From NCBI RefSeq assembly GCF_008367235.1, contig NZ_VTZS01000001.1, positions 1,488,001 to 1,552,000 of the forward strand: a stretch of 64,000 nucleotides of DNA, in the 5' to 3' direction. Of the stretch, positions 47,063 through 57,277 are shown in pieces; the stretch's first letter is position 1; the number at the start of each line of letters is the position of its first letter. The notes beneath the pieces were generated by a model. The model made no database searches, had not been told where the DNA came from, and was given only the letters and a program-made list of their open reading frames with translations. This DNA comes from Pareuzebyella sediminis (GTDB lineage Bacteria > Bacteroidota > Bacteroidia > Flavobacteriales > Flavobacteriaceae). A program made the translations under genes and the position numbers.

Positions 47063-48331
47063 TTAAAGCCTTGTGTTGATAATATTATTGTAGGCAGAAC
47101 CGAAAGTGTAACTAAGCCCTATACTAAAGCCGGTCTCGAAATCAGTAGCAATCTGTTTTTGTTGTAGCAGCACATCTTCGATAGAGGCATCGCCCGCCGG
47201 CAAGTTTATCTGATCACGTATAAGTTCAAACCTACCCGAAAACCTCACTGACAGGCCTTTTATCAAGCGTACCGATAAATTCCCGTTCAATTGCACCCTG
47301 TTCTTACTGAAATCGTTCAAAAATGTGGAACCCAGCAAACGTGCATAAACGTTACCCCATTGCTGCCTATACCGTACTTGTACGTCTAAGGAATGATTGA
47401 ATATGCCCTCGCTGATTTGATCAAAAATGGTCGGTTCGATATAATCGTTATGGAAGAAACCAATTTTATAGGCGAAGGTAATTTCACGTCGCAATACTTC
47501 TCGATAGGGAAAAATGTTATATTCCAAAGCTGGTGTGAAGTAATACCGGAAGTCTAGATTCGTAAAAGTATCGTGCCTGGCACCTGCAAAAACTCCTGTT
47601 GACCAATGGTCAGAAAGACTTCGAACAATGCTTCCATCTACCGAATATCGGAATCGCTCGCTGGTATATGTTTCATCATTTTGTATGTATTCGCTATTGG
47701 CTTGATATAATCGGAGATCGGTACGAATCCTCCAATTCTCAGTTACATGGTCACTCTCGAAGCCCACCGTATAATTAAAGCTTTTTCGGCTGGACTCTTT
47801 ATTCAATCGAGCTTCGCCGAAGACCTCAAAAATCCAATTGTTCCATGGATCCGTAAAATCTACTTCTTGAACTTCACCCGTGCCATCGTTATTGACAGTA
47901 TAAGTAATACTATCTGCCAGACCTGATTGCAAGACGTATTGTAAAAGACCCGACTGTACCTTCTTCAACAGTCCTTGACGTACCTCGTCATTGGTCATGT
48001 TCGCTGTAGTATCATAACTTAACTTCCCAAAGATATCCTTATAATCGCCTTTGCCCTCAAAGTCCAACGTATACGTTCGTCCACCGCTACCGTTGGCAAT
48101 GTCATAAATAAAGAGTTTAATATTAGCTTGAGCCTGATCGCGCACATGGCCGACATATTTTATTTCCTGTCGCAAATAATTTTTGTCGCAGTTGCAATCG
48201 ATAAACAAGCGCATCGGAGCCTTTTCTTCTTGCTCTTCCTGGGAAAAAGCCATCAAGGGGATAATCAGAAGAAAAAAGAATACTAATTTACCAACGATCA
48301 CATTGGAAAATTCGGTTACTATTTTTAACAT
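47063..48331 (-). CDS. outer-membrane beta-barrel protein, family unknown
   Basis: 422 residues with an N-terminal hydrophobic signal ending MAFSQ. Residues about 40-160 form a periplasmic domain beginning RLFIDCNCDKNYLRQEIKYV. From about 175 the sequence alternates aromatic and polar residues and ends in an amphipathic strand (FSIGLSYTFG), as in barrel proteins. I do not recognise a specific family; it could be a DUF481-like or general Bacteroidota barrel protein. A near-consensus TAACTTTA lies 19 nt before the ATG. The neighbours are unrelated. Confidence 0.75.
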   Translation of the reverse strand: MLKIVTEFSNVIVGKLVFFFLLIIPLMAFSQEEQEEKAPMRLFIDCNCDKNYLRQEIKYVGHVRDQAQANIKLFIYDIANGSGGRTYTLDFEGKGDYKDIFGKLSYDTTANMTNDEVRQGLLKKVQSGLLQYVLQSGLADSITYTVNNDGTGEVQEVDFTDPWNNWIFEVFGEARLNKESSRKSFNYTVGFESDHVTENWRIRTDLRLYQANSEYIQNDETYTSERFRYSVDGSIVRSLSDHWSTGVFAGARHDTFTNLDFRYYFTPALEYNIFPYREVLRREITFAYKIGFFHNDYIEPTIFDQISEGIFNHSLDVQVRYRQQWGNVYARLLGSTFLNDFSKNRVQLNGNLSVRLIKGLSVRFSGRFELIRDQINLPAGDASIEDVLLQQKQIATDFETGFSIGLSYTFGSAYNNIINTRL

Positions 48332-48502
48332 TTTTTGGTTTGGAAAGCCCTAAAGTTAGAATCAAAAACAAAAAAAAACTAACATTACTTCGTTAATCGT
48401 AAATCAAGCACCAAAATTAGCCGTACACTGCAAATTTTAAAAGAGATTCGTGATTTTTTTGCTGATTTCTTAATCTAAGAAGTTTGGCCCATTTTTGTTT
48501 TC

Positions 48503-49855
48503 TTAAATTTCTCGATTTACGTCCCAAGCTTCCAAATAATCACAGACCGCTTTTGCGAACATGCTTCCCAGCGCACCATTAACTACTCTATGGTCGTAAC
48601 TATGGGACAGATACATCTTACTTCTGACTCCGATAAAGTCTCCCGCATCGGTCTCGATTACCGCTGGTATCTTTCGAATTGCTCCCAACGCCAAAATGCC
48701 CACCTGTGGCTGATTAATGATAGGGGTGCCAAAGACACTACCAAAAGTACCGACATTGGTTACGGTATAAGTACCATCTTGAACCTCATCGGGCTTGAGC
48801 CGATTTTCCCTTGCACGGAGTGCCAAATCGTTGACCACTTTGGCCATACCTACCAAATTCAATTGATCGGCATTTTTAATGACCGGAACAATCAAATTAC
48901 CATCGGGCAGGGCGGCTGCCATACCGATATTGATGTTCCTCCTTTTAATAATACTGTCACCGTTGACCGAAATATTCATCATCGGATACTTCTTTAACGC
49001 CTTCGCAACAGCTTCCATGAAAATCGGGGTAAAGGTCAATTTTTCACCCTCTCGTTTCTCAAAGTCGTCTTTTACACGATTCCTCCAGTTGACAATGGCG
49101 GTAACATCAACTTCTATAAAACTCTGTACATGCGCAGAAGTCGACACACTTTCGGACATGTGCTTTGCGATCAGTTTACCCATACGGGTCATCTCAATTT
49201 CTTCGTCTCCATTCGTAGAACGAACCGCAGACGTCTGACTTTTTTCTTCTTCGACTATCTTTTCGTCAGCGGGAACCGTAGACCTAGGTTTCGATACCTT
49301 TTCAGGTACTTCTTGTGATTCCTGCCCATTTTCCAAATAAGCCAAAATATCGTTCTTGGTAACACGGCCCTCTTTTCCCGTACCCTCGATATCATCAAGT
49401 TCGGCCATAGATATGCCTTCTTGCTTTGCAATATTTTTTACAAGAGGCGAATAGAATCGCTCGGAAGTCGCCGTAGTCGACGCCGGCATGCTAGTAGTTT
49501 CTTTGGCAACCCTTACCTTTTCTTCCGCCAAGACTGCTGCAGCAGCCTCCGATTCGTTCGACGCTGCTTCATCGGATATCGATTCTTCTTGCTCTTCTTC
49601 TGCCTCATCATCGCCTTTCACCTCTATTATGGCGACGGTCTGCCCCACTCCAACTACATCATCGACCTCGAAAAGTTTCTCTAACAGAATCCCCGCTACT
49701 TCACTGGGTACTTCAGAATCTACCTTATCCGTCGCTATTTCAAAAACAGGCTCATCCAATTCAATAGTATCACCGATATCCTTTAACCAAGCGGTCAAGG
49801 TCGCCTCGGCAACACTTTCGCCCATACGCGGCAATTTCAGTTCAAATTTTGACAT
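48503..49855 (-). CDS. 2-oxoacid dehydrogenase complex E2 component (dihydrolipoamide acyltransferase)
   Basis: 450 residues in three parts: a lipoyl domain with the modified lysine in IATDKVDSEVPS (Lys44), a peripheral subunit-binding domain (about 137-175, YSPLVKNIAKQEGI ... GRVTKNDILAYL) between flexible acidic linkers, and a CAT-like catalytic domain. The active-site motif, normally HxxxDG, reads HRVVNG (in SYDHRVVNGAL), with Asn where Asp is usual. By layout it is closest to branched-chain or acetyl/propionyl-type E2. No E1 or E3 gene is adjacent. A -7 box lies 21 nt before the ATG. Confidence 0.93.
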   Translation of the reverse strand: MSKFELKLPRMGESVAEATLTAWLKDIGDTIELDEPVFEIATDKVDSEVPSEVAGILLEKLFEVDDVVGVGQTVAIIEVKGDDEAEEEQEESISDEAASNESEAAAAVLAEEKVRVAKETTSMPASTTATSERFYSPLVKNIAKQEGISMAELDDIEGTGKEGRVTKNDILAYLENGQESQEVPEKVSKPRSTVPADEKIVEEEKSQTSAVRSTNGDEEIEMTRMGKLIAKHMSESVSTSAHVQSFIEVDVTAIVNWRNRVKDDFEKREGEKLTFTPIFMEAVAKALKKYPMMNISVNGDSIIKRRNINIGMAAALPDGNLIVPVIKNADQLNLVGMAKVVNDLALRARENRLKPDEVQDGTYTVTNVGTFGSVFGTPIINQPQVGILALGAIRKIPAVIETDAGDFIGVRSKMYLSHSYDHRVVNGALGSMFAKAVCDYLEAWDVNREI

Positions 49856-49876
49856 ACTCCGATTTTATCTACTGCG

Positions 49877-49884
49877 CAAAAATA
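49877..49884 (-). promoter_or_regulatory. -7 box of the E2 gene
   Basis: TATTTTTG (perfect TAnnTTTG) on the minus strand, 21 nt before the ATG. Confidence 0.4.
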
Positions 49885-49941
49885 ACAAAAAACACGCCGA
49901 ATCATTATAATTTACCTACCTCCTATATCGAAGATTTTCTT

Positions 49942-50562
49942 TTAGTTGGCCTTTAAAGAGCCTTCAAAGGGTATGCGGTTCAATATGCTTCTGCCCAAGG
50001 TTACCTCATCGGCATATTCCAATTCGTCCCCAACGGAAATACCCCTGGCGATAGTAGAGGTTCTAATATCGAGTCCACTTAATTGTTTATAGATGTAAAA
50101 ATTCGTTGTATCACCCTCCATAGTAGAGCTGAGGGCGAAAATAAGTTCATTGACGTTTCCCTTTTTTACTTTAGCTATTAAAGAAGTTATGGTAAGGTCT
50201 TGCGGGCCTACTCCTTCCATGGGTGAAATTTTCCCCCCAAGCACATGATACAGGCCCTTGTATTGGCTCGTATTCTCAATTGCCATAACGTCACGAATAT
50301 CTTCGACCACACAAATCAATGATCGATCTCTTTTTGGGCTTGCACAGATATCACAAATTATATGGTCTGAAATATTATGACAATTCGAACACAATTTTAT
50401 ATCGCTTTTGAGTTTTTCCAAAGCTTTTGTTAGGCGAATCGTCTGCTCTTCGGGTTGTTTAAGAAGATGAAGCACCAAACGCAAGGCCGTACGCTTTCCA
50501 ATTCCCGGTAACTGGGACATTTCATCGACGGCATTTTCCAATAATTTAGAAGAAAAGTCCAT
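49942..50562 (-). CDS. recR: recombination mediator RecR
   Basis: 206 residues from ATG ([22 protein letters not shown]); a TTG five codons earlier is less likely. RecR works with RecO and RecF to load RecA on gapped DNA. It has the helix-hairpin-helix [19 protein letters not shown], the C4 zinc finger [16 protein letters not shown], the TOPRIM domain with [13 protein letters not shown], and the C-terminal Walker-B-like part with [16 protein letters not shown] perfect -7 box TACTTTTG lies 17 nt before the ATG. It is followed after 86 bp by the E2 gene. Confidence 0.97.
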   Translation of the reverse strand: MDFSSKLLENAVDEMSQLPGIGKRTALRLVLHLLKQPEEQTIRLTKALEKLKSDIKLCSNCHNISDHIICDICASPKRDRSLICVVEDIRDVMAIENTSQYKGLYHVLGGKISPMEGVGPQDLTITSLIAKVKKGNVNELIFALSSTMEGDTTNFYIYKQLSGLDIRTSTIARGISVGDELEYADEVTLGRSILNRIPFEGSLKAN

Positions 50563-50579
50563 TATTCCAATTTTCAAGG

Positions 50580-50587
50580 CAAAAGTA
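50580..50587 (-). promoter_or_regulatory. -7 box of recR
   Basis: TACTTTTG on the minus strand, 17 nt before the recR ATG. Confidence 0.4.
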
Positions 50588-50647
50588 CAATTTTTACTGG
50601 AGGGCTATTGAATTTTGGGCATGGCCTCAAGACACCCTTTAAAATTG

Positions 50648-50674
50648 AAAAAGTGGGGCGCTAACCCCACTTTT
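50648..50674 (-). terminator. intrinsic terminator of the susC-susD operon
   Basis: AAAAGTGGGG (50649..50658) pairs perfectly with CCCCACTTTT (50665..50674), 10 bp with a 6-nt loop. Read on the minus strand it ends in TTTTT. It lies about 80 nt past the susD stop codon, after an AT-rich hairpin and a GTTGGTT tract. Confidence 0.85.
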
Positions 50675-50703
50675 CAACCAACATAAAAAACTAACTCAAA
50701 CAA

Positions 50704-50729
50704 ATTCATTAAATCTCCACTTAATGAAT
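50704..50729 (-). repeat. AT-rich hairpin in the susD 3' untranslated region
   Basis: ATTCATTAA (50704..50712) is the exact reverse complement of TTAATGAAT (50721..50729), giving a 9-bp stem with an 8-nt loop. It stands in the same place relative to the terminator as the AT-rich stems at 28673..28739 and 61296..61318. Confidence 0.6.
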
Positions 50730-50754
50730 ATTAGATTAACTTAATCACAACATC

Positions 50755-52293
50755 CTAATATCCAGGGTTCTGAGTTTCTAAATTGGGGCTATTAATCAGC
50801 TCTTGTTCCGGAATCGGAAATAACAGATGTTTTTCTTGCAGTGCCTGATCCGAATTTAGGTTAATATGGCCGACAAAGTCATCAAAACCACCGGTCGTAC
50901 TATTATATACTTTTCTAAGGCGTACCATATCGAACCAGACTTTCATTTCGAAACAAAGTTCGTACCATCTTTCTGCCCAAATAGCCTCTCGAAAGGATCC
51001 CGTATCGAAAGTACCGAGTGCTGGCGTAGCTAATTGCGCTCGGTCTCTTATCGCCTTTAAGGCGTCCCAAGCATCTTGGGTAGGGCCGCTTACCTCGTTC
51101 GAGGCTTCTGCATAAATCAATAAAACCTCAGCATAGCGAAATATCGGTAAATTCAGGTTGTCCCTAGCCGTACCGGGAACACCAAACGTACCGTTCGCTA
51201 TTACATTAAAATGCTTGAAAATATAAGGTTTACCCAAATCAAAAAGTTCTTCGTTACCATTGCGATAATAACTAGTATAGAACCATCCTTCTCGATCTAC
51301 GGTTCTTAGGTCACCCGCCTCAAAGGAATTATAAAAATCGATATCGGGTATTGTACTACCAGTTCCGGAAGGCCCGCGATAAGTAACCGGCTGAAAATTG
51401 GGAAACATATTTCCCATCGGATTTGAAGCTATTTCCGCATTGTATTGCAAACTAAAAATATGCTCGCCAGTATTGTTCAGGGTTTCGTTATGAATCTCGC
51501 CATAGGTATCGAAAAGTCGCAAAGGACCGGCATTGTCGATAACCTCTTTTGCCTTGTTTGCCGCATCGGCATAGCGCGCCGTTTCATTGAGCGGTTGCCC
51601 GGCCATAGTCAGGTATACTTTAGAGAGTAAGGTTTTAACTGCCGATTGTGACACACGACCACTCTCGTCTACCCAAGGTAAACCCGCATTTTCCGCTTCG
51701 GTCAAATCGGCAACTATCTGGGCATATACTTCTTGTTGTGGTGCCCGTACTGGAAAAAAGTCTTCCGCGGTAGCACTTTGAGGCAATAAGATCAACGGTA
51801 CATCGCCCCAAAGCCGAACTGCATAGAAATAGGCCCAAGCACGAAAAAACTTGGCCTCGCCCAAGACTTTATTTTTCTCGGTTTCATTCATCTCGATACC
51901 CGGAACATTTTCGAGTACGAGATTAGCATTTGCTATGACCTTATAGAGACCGCGCCACCAAACCCTCACATGTAAGGTGTTGGGATCGTACGATAGTGAA
52001 TAAAGATTGTTAAGGTCCGAATTTTGGGCAGTTTCGGTGGTGGTAGTGCCGGTCGGAGCTATTAACAACTGCCAGGTCGACGAAAAAATACCAGCTCCAT
52101 CGCCAATAAAACGGGCATCAGCATATACTGCGGCTATTGCTGATTCTGCATGTTTGGCAGTAGTATAAAAACTTTCGGGCGTTAAATTTGAAGGATCTTC
52201 CTCGTCCAGAAAATCGGAACAGCCAACTGTAAACAACAGCAAGACCGAACAGCCTAAAATCTTATTTATATTTTGTCTTATATTAATTTTCAT
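50755..52293 (-). CDS. RagB/SusD family outer-membrane nutrient-binding lipoprotein
   Basis: 512 residues with a lipoprotein signal ending at Cys25 (FTVGCSDFLDE). The SusD fold is clear: TPESFYTTAKHAESAIAAVYAD at the start, the TPR-like AKFFRAWAYFYAVRLWGDVPL block, LLSKVYLTMAGQPLN, and the C-terminal FREAIWAERWYELCFE and KHLLFPIPEQEL. SusD proteins form a lid over the SusC barrel and bind glycans or peptides at the surface. Here it lies 25 bp downstream of its susC partner on the minus strand and is followed by a terminator. Confidence 0.96.
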   Translation of the reverse strand: MKINIRQNINKILGCSVLLLFTVGCSDFLDEEDPSNLTPESFYTTAKHAESAIAAVYADARFIGDGAGIFSSTWQLLIAPTGTTTTETAQNSDLNNLYSLSYDPNTLHVRVWWRGLYKVIANANLVLENVPGIEMNETEKNKVLGEAKFFRAWAYFYAVRLWGDVPLILLPQSATAEDFFPVRAPQQEVYAQIVADLTEAENAGLPWVDESGRVSQSAVKTLLSKVYLTMAGQPLNETARYADAANKAKEVIDNAGPLRLFDTYGEIHNETLNNTGEHIFSLQYNAEIASNPMGNMFPNFQPVTYRGPSGTGSTIPDIDFYNSFEAGDLRTVDREGWFYTSYYRNGNEELFDLGKPYIFKHFNVIANGTFGVPGTARDNLNLPIFRYAEVLLIYAEASNEVSGPTQDAWDALKAIRDRAQLATPALGTFDTGSFREAIWAERWYELCFEMKVWFDMVRLRKVYNSTTGGFDDFVGHINLNSDQALQEKHLLFPIPEQELINSPNLETQNPGY

Positions 52294-52318
52294 GATGTTT
52301 GTCTTTAAAGTTAACGGA

Positions 52319-55300
52319 TTATATACCTACTTGCAGCCCCAATACAAAAGTGGTGGATCTAGGATATTCGTGCCACTTTATCCCTTGGGAGAAAACATTA
52401 CTGCCTGGACCGCCACGAACGGGCGATATCTCTGGATCGCCAAGAAGCTCATCTTTAGTGAGCAAAAAGAAATTTTGGGTCGAGGCATATATACGTAGTT
52501 TGCTCAAATAGAGGTTTTCGAGAATCTGAGAGCCGAAAGAATAACCGAGCATCAAGTTACGGCCCCGTACGAAAGAACCATCTTTAACCCAATGGCTATC
52601 AACGTTCGTCACATATCCAGCACGGGTATCGCGCACCTGTGCGATCATTGTATCTTGATTATCGGGCGTCCAGGCATCCAATACAGTTCGGTAACTGTTC
52701 GCCAAAGCTTGCCGGTCTTCGCTGGGGTGAAGGTTCAAATCAAGTACATCGTTACCCCACGAATATTGAAGGTCTAACGTAAGGTCTAGACCTTTATAGG
52801 TAACAGAGTTGATCAAAGACCCCCAAGCCGTGGGATACCCATTTCCGATGATGCTCCTATCCTCATCATTGATAATTTTATCGCCATTGAAATCTTTGTA
52901 TTTAACGTCACCGGGCAAAAGAGTCAATCCGTTTCGATAACTCACGAAACTTGCAGCTTCGTCTGCCTCATCCGTTCCCCAAGTTCCCAATCGGGTAAGC
53001 CCCCAAAAAGAGCCGACGGGTTCGCCTACCCTAATAATACTTGTTTGGTTGGTAAAACCCGGCCCACCTACACCGAAAATATCGGAGGGTGTGGCCAAAG
53101 ACAGTACTTTGTTCTTATTGGTAGAAATATTAAAAGTCGTATTCCAAGTCAGATCGGCAGTAGCGATATTCATTGTAGTAAGTGCAAACTCGAACCCTTG
53201 GTTCTCCATCGTACCAACATTTCTTCTAATAATCGTATATCCACTAGATTGAGGTACAGGTGCATCTAACAGCATATCGGTCGTTTTTCTGTAATAATAA
53301 TCGGCCTCTAGACTAATACGGTTATTGAACAGCCCCAATTCTAAGCCCACATCATACTGAGCCGTCTTTTCCCATTTAAGGTCGGGGTTTGCCAAACGGT
53401 TCAACCCTGTGCCGCCCACACGGTTGTTGTTCCAAACCGTGGTATAGTTTGAACTTAATAGCGACAGCGAAGAATATGGAGGTATCTCGGAGTTACCGGT
53501 GACCCCATAACTTGTTCTCAACTTTAAGTTGGAGATCGTTTCATTTTCGGCAAGAAAATCTTCGTCGGAAATTCTCCAGGCTACAGCAGCAGATGGAAAA
53601 AAGGAAAACTTGTTGTTGTCACCGAACTTTGAAGAACCATCAGCCCTACCCGTCACGGTGAAGAGGTACTTGCCGAGCAAATTGTAGTTGATCCGGCCAA
53701 AGTAAGAGTTCAATGCCTCTCTTCTTGCATTAGAGCCGACCCCTATGTTTTCGGTACCCGCCCCAAGATTATTGTACTCAAAAAAATCAGTAGGAAAATT
53801 CCGTGACTGCGCGACAACAAAAAAGTTATTGGTCTGCTGCCAGGAGACCCCTAAAAGAGCAGTCAAAGAATTGTTCTCGTTGATTTGCTTCGTATAGGTC
53901 AAATAGTTTTCTATCGACCAAAAGGTTTCCTTCGAATTGCTTGAAGAAGCCCTAGCTACCGCATTATTGTCGAGCGTACTATCACGAAATTCGTTGTTCT
54001 CTTGCGTAATGACATTGCTTGCTACAACGGTACGCATTTCTAGATCTTTTGTAAAACTGATATTCGAAAAAACACTGCCGGATAGTGTCTGTGTATTTAG
54101 AATGTACTGATTGCTGTTTAGCCAATGTACCGAACTACGGGTACCCTCGGCAAACGGATAATCACGGTTATCCGCGAAGAGCCCTTCTTTCTCGCCGCTT
54201 TCATAACGAACTGGCAAGAACGGAAAATCCTCTACCATTCTACGGGGTACCTGATCGTTAGTATCTACTAGGTTTTCCGTCTGAAAGTTATAGCTCAATG
54301 ACCCCCCTATCTTTAAATAATCTTTTATCTGATCATCGATGGAGAATCTTCCTGAATAGCGCTTTTGATAAGAGTTCTTTAGAAGGCCTTGTTCATCATT
54401 TATGCCCAATGAAAGCGAATAGGTGGTCCTGTCATTACCACCGGAAAAGCCCAATTGATGGTTTTGTGAGAGTCTGTGTTGCTGTACCTCTTTGGACCAA
54501 TCGGTATCATATATCGCGTTGCCTTCGCTATCGAACAAGGGTGCCATTAGCGGGTCGGCCCTTTTAAGCCGAGGTTCGTACTGGGCATAATTACCTGCGG
54601 CCCAGCCTTCTGGATCGAATTTTTCTGTATTCTCCCAAGAAAGTTGTTCTACCTGAGCGTATTCAGCCGAATTGAGCGTCTGCGCAAGGTTCGGACCGAA
54701 TTCTTTGACATTGTATTCTACGTTGTAAGTAATTCTACCTTGTCCTGCCCGGCCTCTTTTTGTGGTAACTAAAATAACACCGTTCGCACCTCGAGCACCG
54801 TATATAGCTGTAGAAGAGGCATCCTTTAACACTTCAATCGACACCACGTCGTTGGGATTCAAATAATCGATTGCCGAAGTGAACTGGTCCAGGTTGCCCT
54901 GAGGCAATTGTACCCCATCGACGACATATAAAGGGTTATTAGAAGAGTTGATCGAACTGAAACCCCTAATTCTAACATTGGTTCTACCTCCCGGACGACC
55001 CGAAGTGGTATTGACCTGAACCCCTGAGACCCTACCTGCCAAGCCTTGGTTAAGCGATTGAACGGGGCGTTCTTGAAGCTCATCGGCACTTACCTGCCCG
55101 ACGGCCCCTGTAAGATCTGATTTTCTTAGGCTACCATAGCCGATCAATACTACTTCTTCCAATTGGGCAGCATCTTCTTCTAGTACTACGTCAATTTGCG
55201 ACTTTGCCCCCACAGGTATTTCCATTGTCTTAAAACCGATGTAACTAAAGACTAGGGTGGCATTAGCTCCCACATTGTCTAATGTGTAGTTACCATCGAA

Positions 55301-55462
55301 ATCAGTTTGGGTACCGTTCGTTGTACCTTTAACTAGCACGTTTGCACCGGCCAAAGGGCCTGATGCGTCCGAAACGGTTCCGTTTACCGTCTGTGCCCTT
55401 GCTAGTCCGATACATAACAATGCACCAGCAAGCAAGAAGCTTTTCAAACATGTGTTCTTCAT
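52319..55462 (-). CDS. SusC/RagA family TonB-linked outer-membrane receptor
   Basis: 1047 residues. A signal peptide (ending GLARAQ) is followed by a carboxypeptidase-regulatory-like domain (about 25-105, TVNGTVSDASGPLAGANVLVKG), a TonB-box region (EEVVLIGYGSLRKSDLTGAV), the plug (VRIRGFSSINSSNNPLYVVDGVQ, ASSTAIYGARGANGVILVTTK) and a 22-strand barrel ending FVLGLQVGI. It imports oligosaccharides or peptides together with SusD using TonB energy. No glycosidase, sulfatase or sigma/anti-sigma pair is adjacent, so the substrate cannot be guessed from context. It begins the susC-susD operon. Confidence 0.96.
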   Translation of the reverse strand: MKNTCLKSFLLAGALLCIGLARAQTVNGTVSDASGPLAGANVLVKGTTNGTQTDFDGNYTLDNVGANATLVFSYIGFKTMEIPVGAKSQIDVVLEEDAAQLEEVVLIGYGSLRKSDLTGAVGQVSADELQERPVQSLNQGLAGRVSGVQVNTTSGRPGGRTNVRIRGFSSINSSNNPLYVVDGVQLPQGNLDQFTSAIDYLNPNDVVSIEVLKDASSTAIYGARGANGVILVTTKRGRAGQGRITYNVEYNVKEFGPNLAQTLNSAEYAQVEQLSWENTEKFDPEGWAAGNYAQYEPRLKRADPLMAPLFDSEGNAIYDTDWSKEVQQHRLSQNHQLGFSGGNDRTTYSLSLGINDEQGLLKNSYQKRYSGRFSIDDQIKDYLKIGGSLSYNFQTENLVDTNDQVPRRMVEDFPFLPVRYESGEKEGLFADNRDYPFAEGTRSSVHWLNSNQYILNTQTLSGSVFSNISFTKDLEMRTVVASNVITQENNEFRDSTLDNNAVARASSSNSKETFWSIENYLTYTKQINENNSLTALLGVSWQQTNNFFVVAQSRNFPTDFFEYNNLGAGTENIGVGSNARREALNSYFGRINYNLLGKYLFTVTGRADGSSKFGDNNKFSFFPSAAVAWRISDEDFLAENETISNLKLRTSYGVTGNSEIPPYSSLSLLSSNYTTVWNNNRVGGTGLNRLANPDLKWEKTAQYDVGLELGLFNNRISLEADYYYRKTTDMLLDAPVPQSSGYTIIRRNVGTMENQGFEFALTTMNIATADLTWNTTFNISTNKNKVLSLATPSDIFGVGGPGFTNQTSIIRVGEPVGSFWGLTRLGTWGTDEADEAASFVSYRNGLTLLPGDVKYKDFNGDKIINDEDRSIIGNGYPTAWGSLINSVTYKGLDLTLDLQYSWGNDVLDLNLHPSEDRQALANSYRTVLDAWTPDNQDTMIAQVRDTRAGYVTNVDSHWVKDGSFVRGRNLMLGYSFGSQILENLYLSKLRIYASTQNFFLLTKDELLGDPEISPVRGGPGSNVFSQGIKWHEYPRSTTFVLGLQVGI

Positions 55463-55524
55463 AATTGATAAATTTTGGGTTGTTTTTATTAGGATGAATG
55501 AAATGAAAGTAATATTTAAAATTC

Positions 55525-55542
55525 TACAACGATACAGTTGTA
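55525..55542. promoter_or_regulatory. inverted repeat upstream of susC
   Basis: TACAAC (55525..55530) and GTTGTA (55537..55542) are perfect inverted half-sites 6 nt apart, about 65 bp before the susC start codon. It could be an operator or a leader hairpin. The 250-bp region around it has no ORF. Confidence 0.3.
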
Positions 55543-55712
55543 TTGTTAAATAAATGTTAACGAAATAATATTTTACATAAATTATTTAAAGAATATTACT
55601 ATAAATGGATTTATTTTACTCCTTTTAAACTAATGTTACAATAAAATTGCTAGGGTCTCTACCACTGATTTTTATTACAAGTTTTCGTAATTTGCTTGGA
55701 AATACACTTTAA

Positions 55713-57182
55713 ATGACCTCAACCCACATCCTAATACTTATAGGAGCCTATTTTCTACTACTAGTATTGATTTCTTATTTCACGGGAAAAAACGATTCGA
55801 ACATCGACTTCTTTAGAGCGGGAAAATCTTCACCTTGGTATCTGGTAGCCTTCGGTATGATCGGCGCATCACTCTCTGGAGTAACCTTTATTTCCGTTCC
55901 GGGATGGGTAGAAGCTTCAGAATTCAGCTATATGCAAGTAGTCTTCGGCTATTTGGCCGGATATTTGGTCATCGCTTTCGTTCTATTGCCCATCTACTAC
56001 CAACTAAACGTCACCTCAATCTATGAATATCTAGAACGTCGATTTGGGGTGGTGAGTTATAAGGTAGGTGCAGTTTCATTTTTTGTTTCGAGGGTACTCG
56101 GGGCCTCCTTTCGCCTATTCTTGGTGGCCATTGTGCTACAACAGTTCGTTTTTGACGATTTAGGGGTTCGCTTCGAAATCACTGTGGTACTTTCCATTTT
56201 ACTGATTTGGATCTACACCTTTAAAGGAGGTATTAAAACTATCGTATGGACGGATACTTTACAAACGGCCTTCATGCTCTTGTCGGTTGGACTTTCCATT
56301 TATTTCATCAATCAAAAGTTAGATTGGAGTTTTACTGAATTTCTTGCCTCTGAGGAGCTCAAAGCATATAATAAAATTTTGTTCACCGATAACTTTTTTG
56401 ATAAAAACCACTTTATCAAATCATTCTTGGGAGGAATGTTCATTACCATTTGTATGACGGGTCTAGATCAAGATATGATGCAAAAAAATCTTACCTGTAA
56501 ATCTTTGAAAGATGCTCAGAAGAATATGGTGTCCTTTAGTTTGGTATTGATTTTTGTCAACTTCTTTTTTTTACTGCTCGGGGCTCTTCTTTTTATTTAT
56601 GCAGATAGATTTGATATTGCGACCCCTATGATGGACGGCCAAGCAAAATCAGATTTGCTTTTCCCCGAAATTGCACTTCACAGCAATCTTGGAATGGTCG
56701 TAGCAATAACCTTCATGTTGGGGCTTATAGCAGCCGCCTACAGTAGCGCCGATAGTGCCCTGACCTCTTTGACCACCTCTTTCTGTGTCGATTTTTTAGG
56801 TATCGAGAAAAAGCCGGAAAAAGACCAGAATCGTATACGGAAAGTAACACATATTGGTATGAGCCTACTATTAATCTTGGTCGTTATCCTTTTCAAACAC
56901 ATTCTCGATACCAATGTAATTGATGGCTTGTTGCAGGTAGCCACGTATACCTACGGACCGCTACTTGGTCTTTTTACCTTTGGAATATTTACCAAATTTA
57001 AGATCAAGGACAAATTTGTTTGGGTAGTAGCCCTATTGGTAGTAGCCTTGATTGCAGGATTGGCCAATATGCCGGCGAACATGTTGGGAGGATACGAAAT
57101 CGGTTATGAATTATTGCCGATTAACGGATTGCTAACCTTTATAGGGCTCTGGTTTATCAGAGACACCCCTGCAAAAATATAG
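55713..57182 (+). CDS. sodium:solute symporter (SSS family)
   Basis: 489 residues with about 13 transmembrane helices. SSS features are [32 protein letters not shown] (first helices and Na+ site region), [16 protein letters not shown]-like [16 protein letters not shown], and [23 protein letters not shown] with the second Na+ site. It imports a sugar, amino acid, sialic acid or similar compound with sodium across the inner membrane. It is divergent from the susC-susD operon, with 250 bp between the start codons, so it might carry the same nutrient inward after outer-membrane uptake; that is inference. Confidence 0.94.
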   Translation: MTSTHILILIGAYFLLLVLISYFTGKNDSNIDFFRAGKSSPWYLVAFGMIGASLSGVTFISVPGWVEASEFSYMQVVFGYLAGYLVIAFVLLPIYYQLNVTSIYEYLERRFGVVSYKVGAVSFFVSRVLGASFRLFLVAIVLQQFVFDDLGVRFEITVVLSILLIWIYTFKGGIKTIVWTDTLQTAFMLLSVGLSIYFINQKLDWSFTEFLASEELKAYNKILFTDNFFDKNHFIKSFLGGMFITICMTGLDQDMMQKNLTCKSLKDAQKNMVSFSLVLIFVNFFFLLLGALLFIYADRFDIATPMMDGQAKSDLLFPEIALHSNLGMVVAITFMLGLIAAAYSSADSALTSLTTSFCVDFLGIEKKPEKDQNRIRKVTHIGMSLLLILVVILFKHILDTNVIDGLLQVATYTYGPLLGLFTFGIFTKFKIKDKFVWVVALLVVALIAGLANMPANMLGGYEIGYELLPINGLLTFIGLWFIRDTPAKI

Positions 57183-57277
57183 GTAGGATGCAAATTATTA
57201 TTACAATGAGGGAAATGATCAATTAAAAAAGTGTTAAAATAATAGTGTAGAAACGACATATGCGTTCGATTCGAAAA

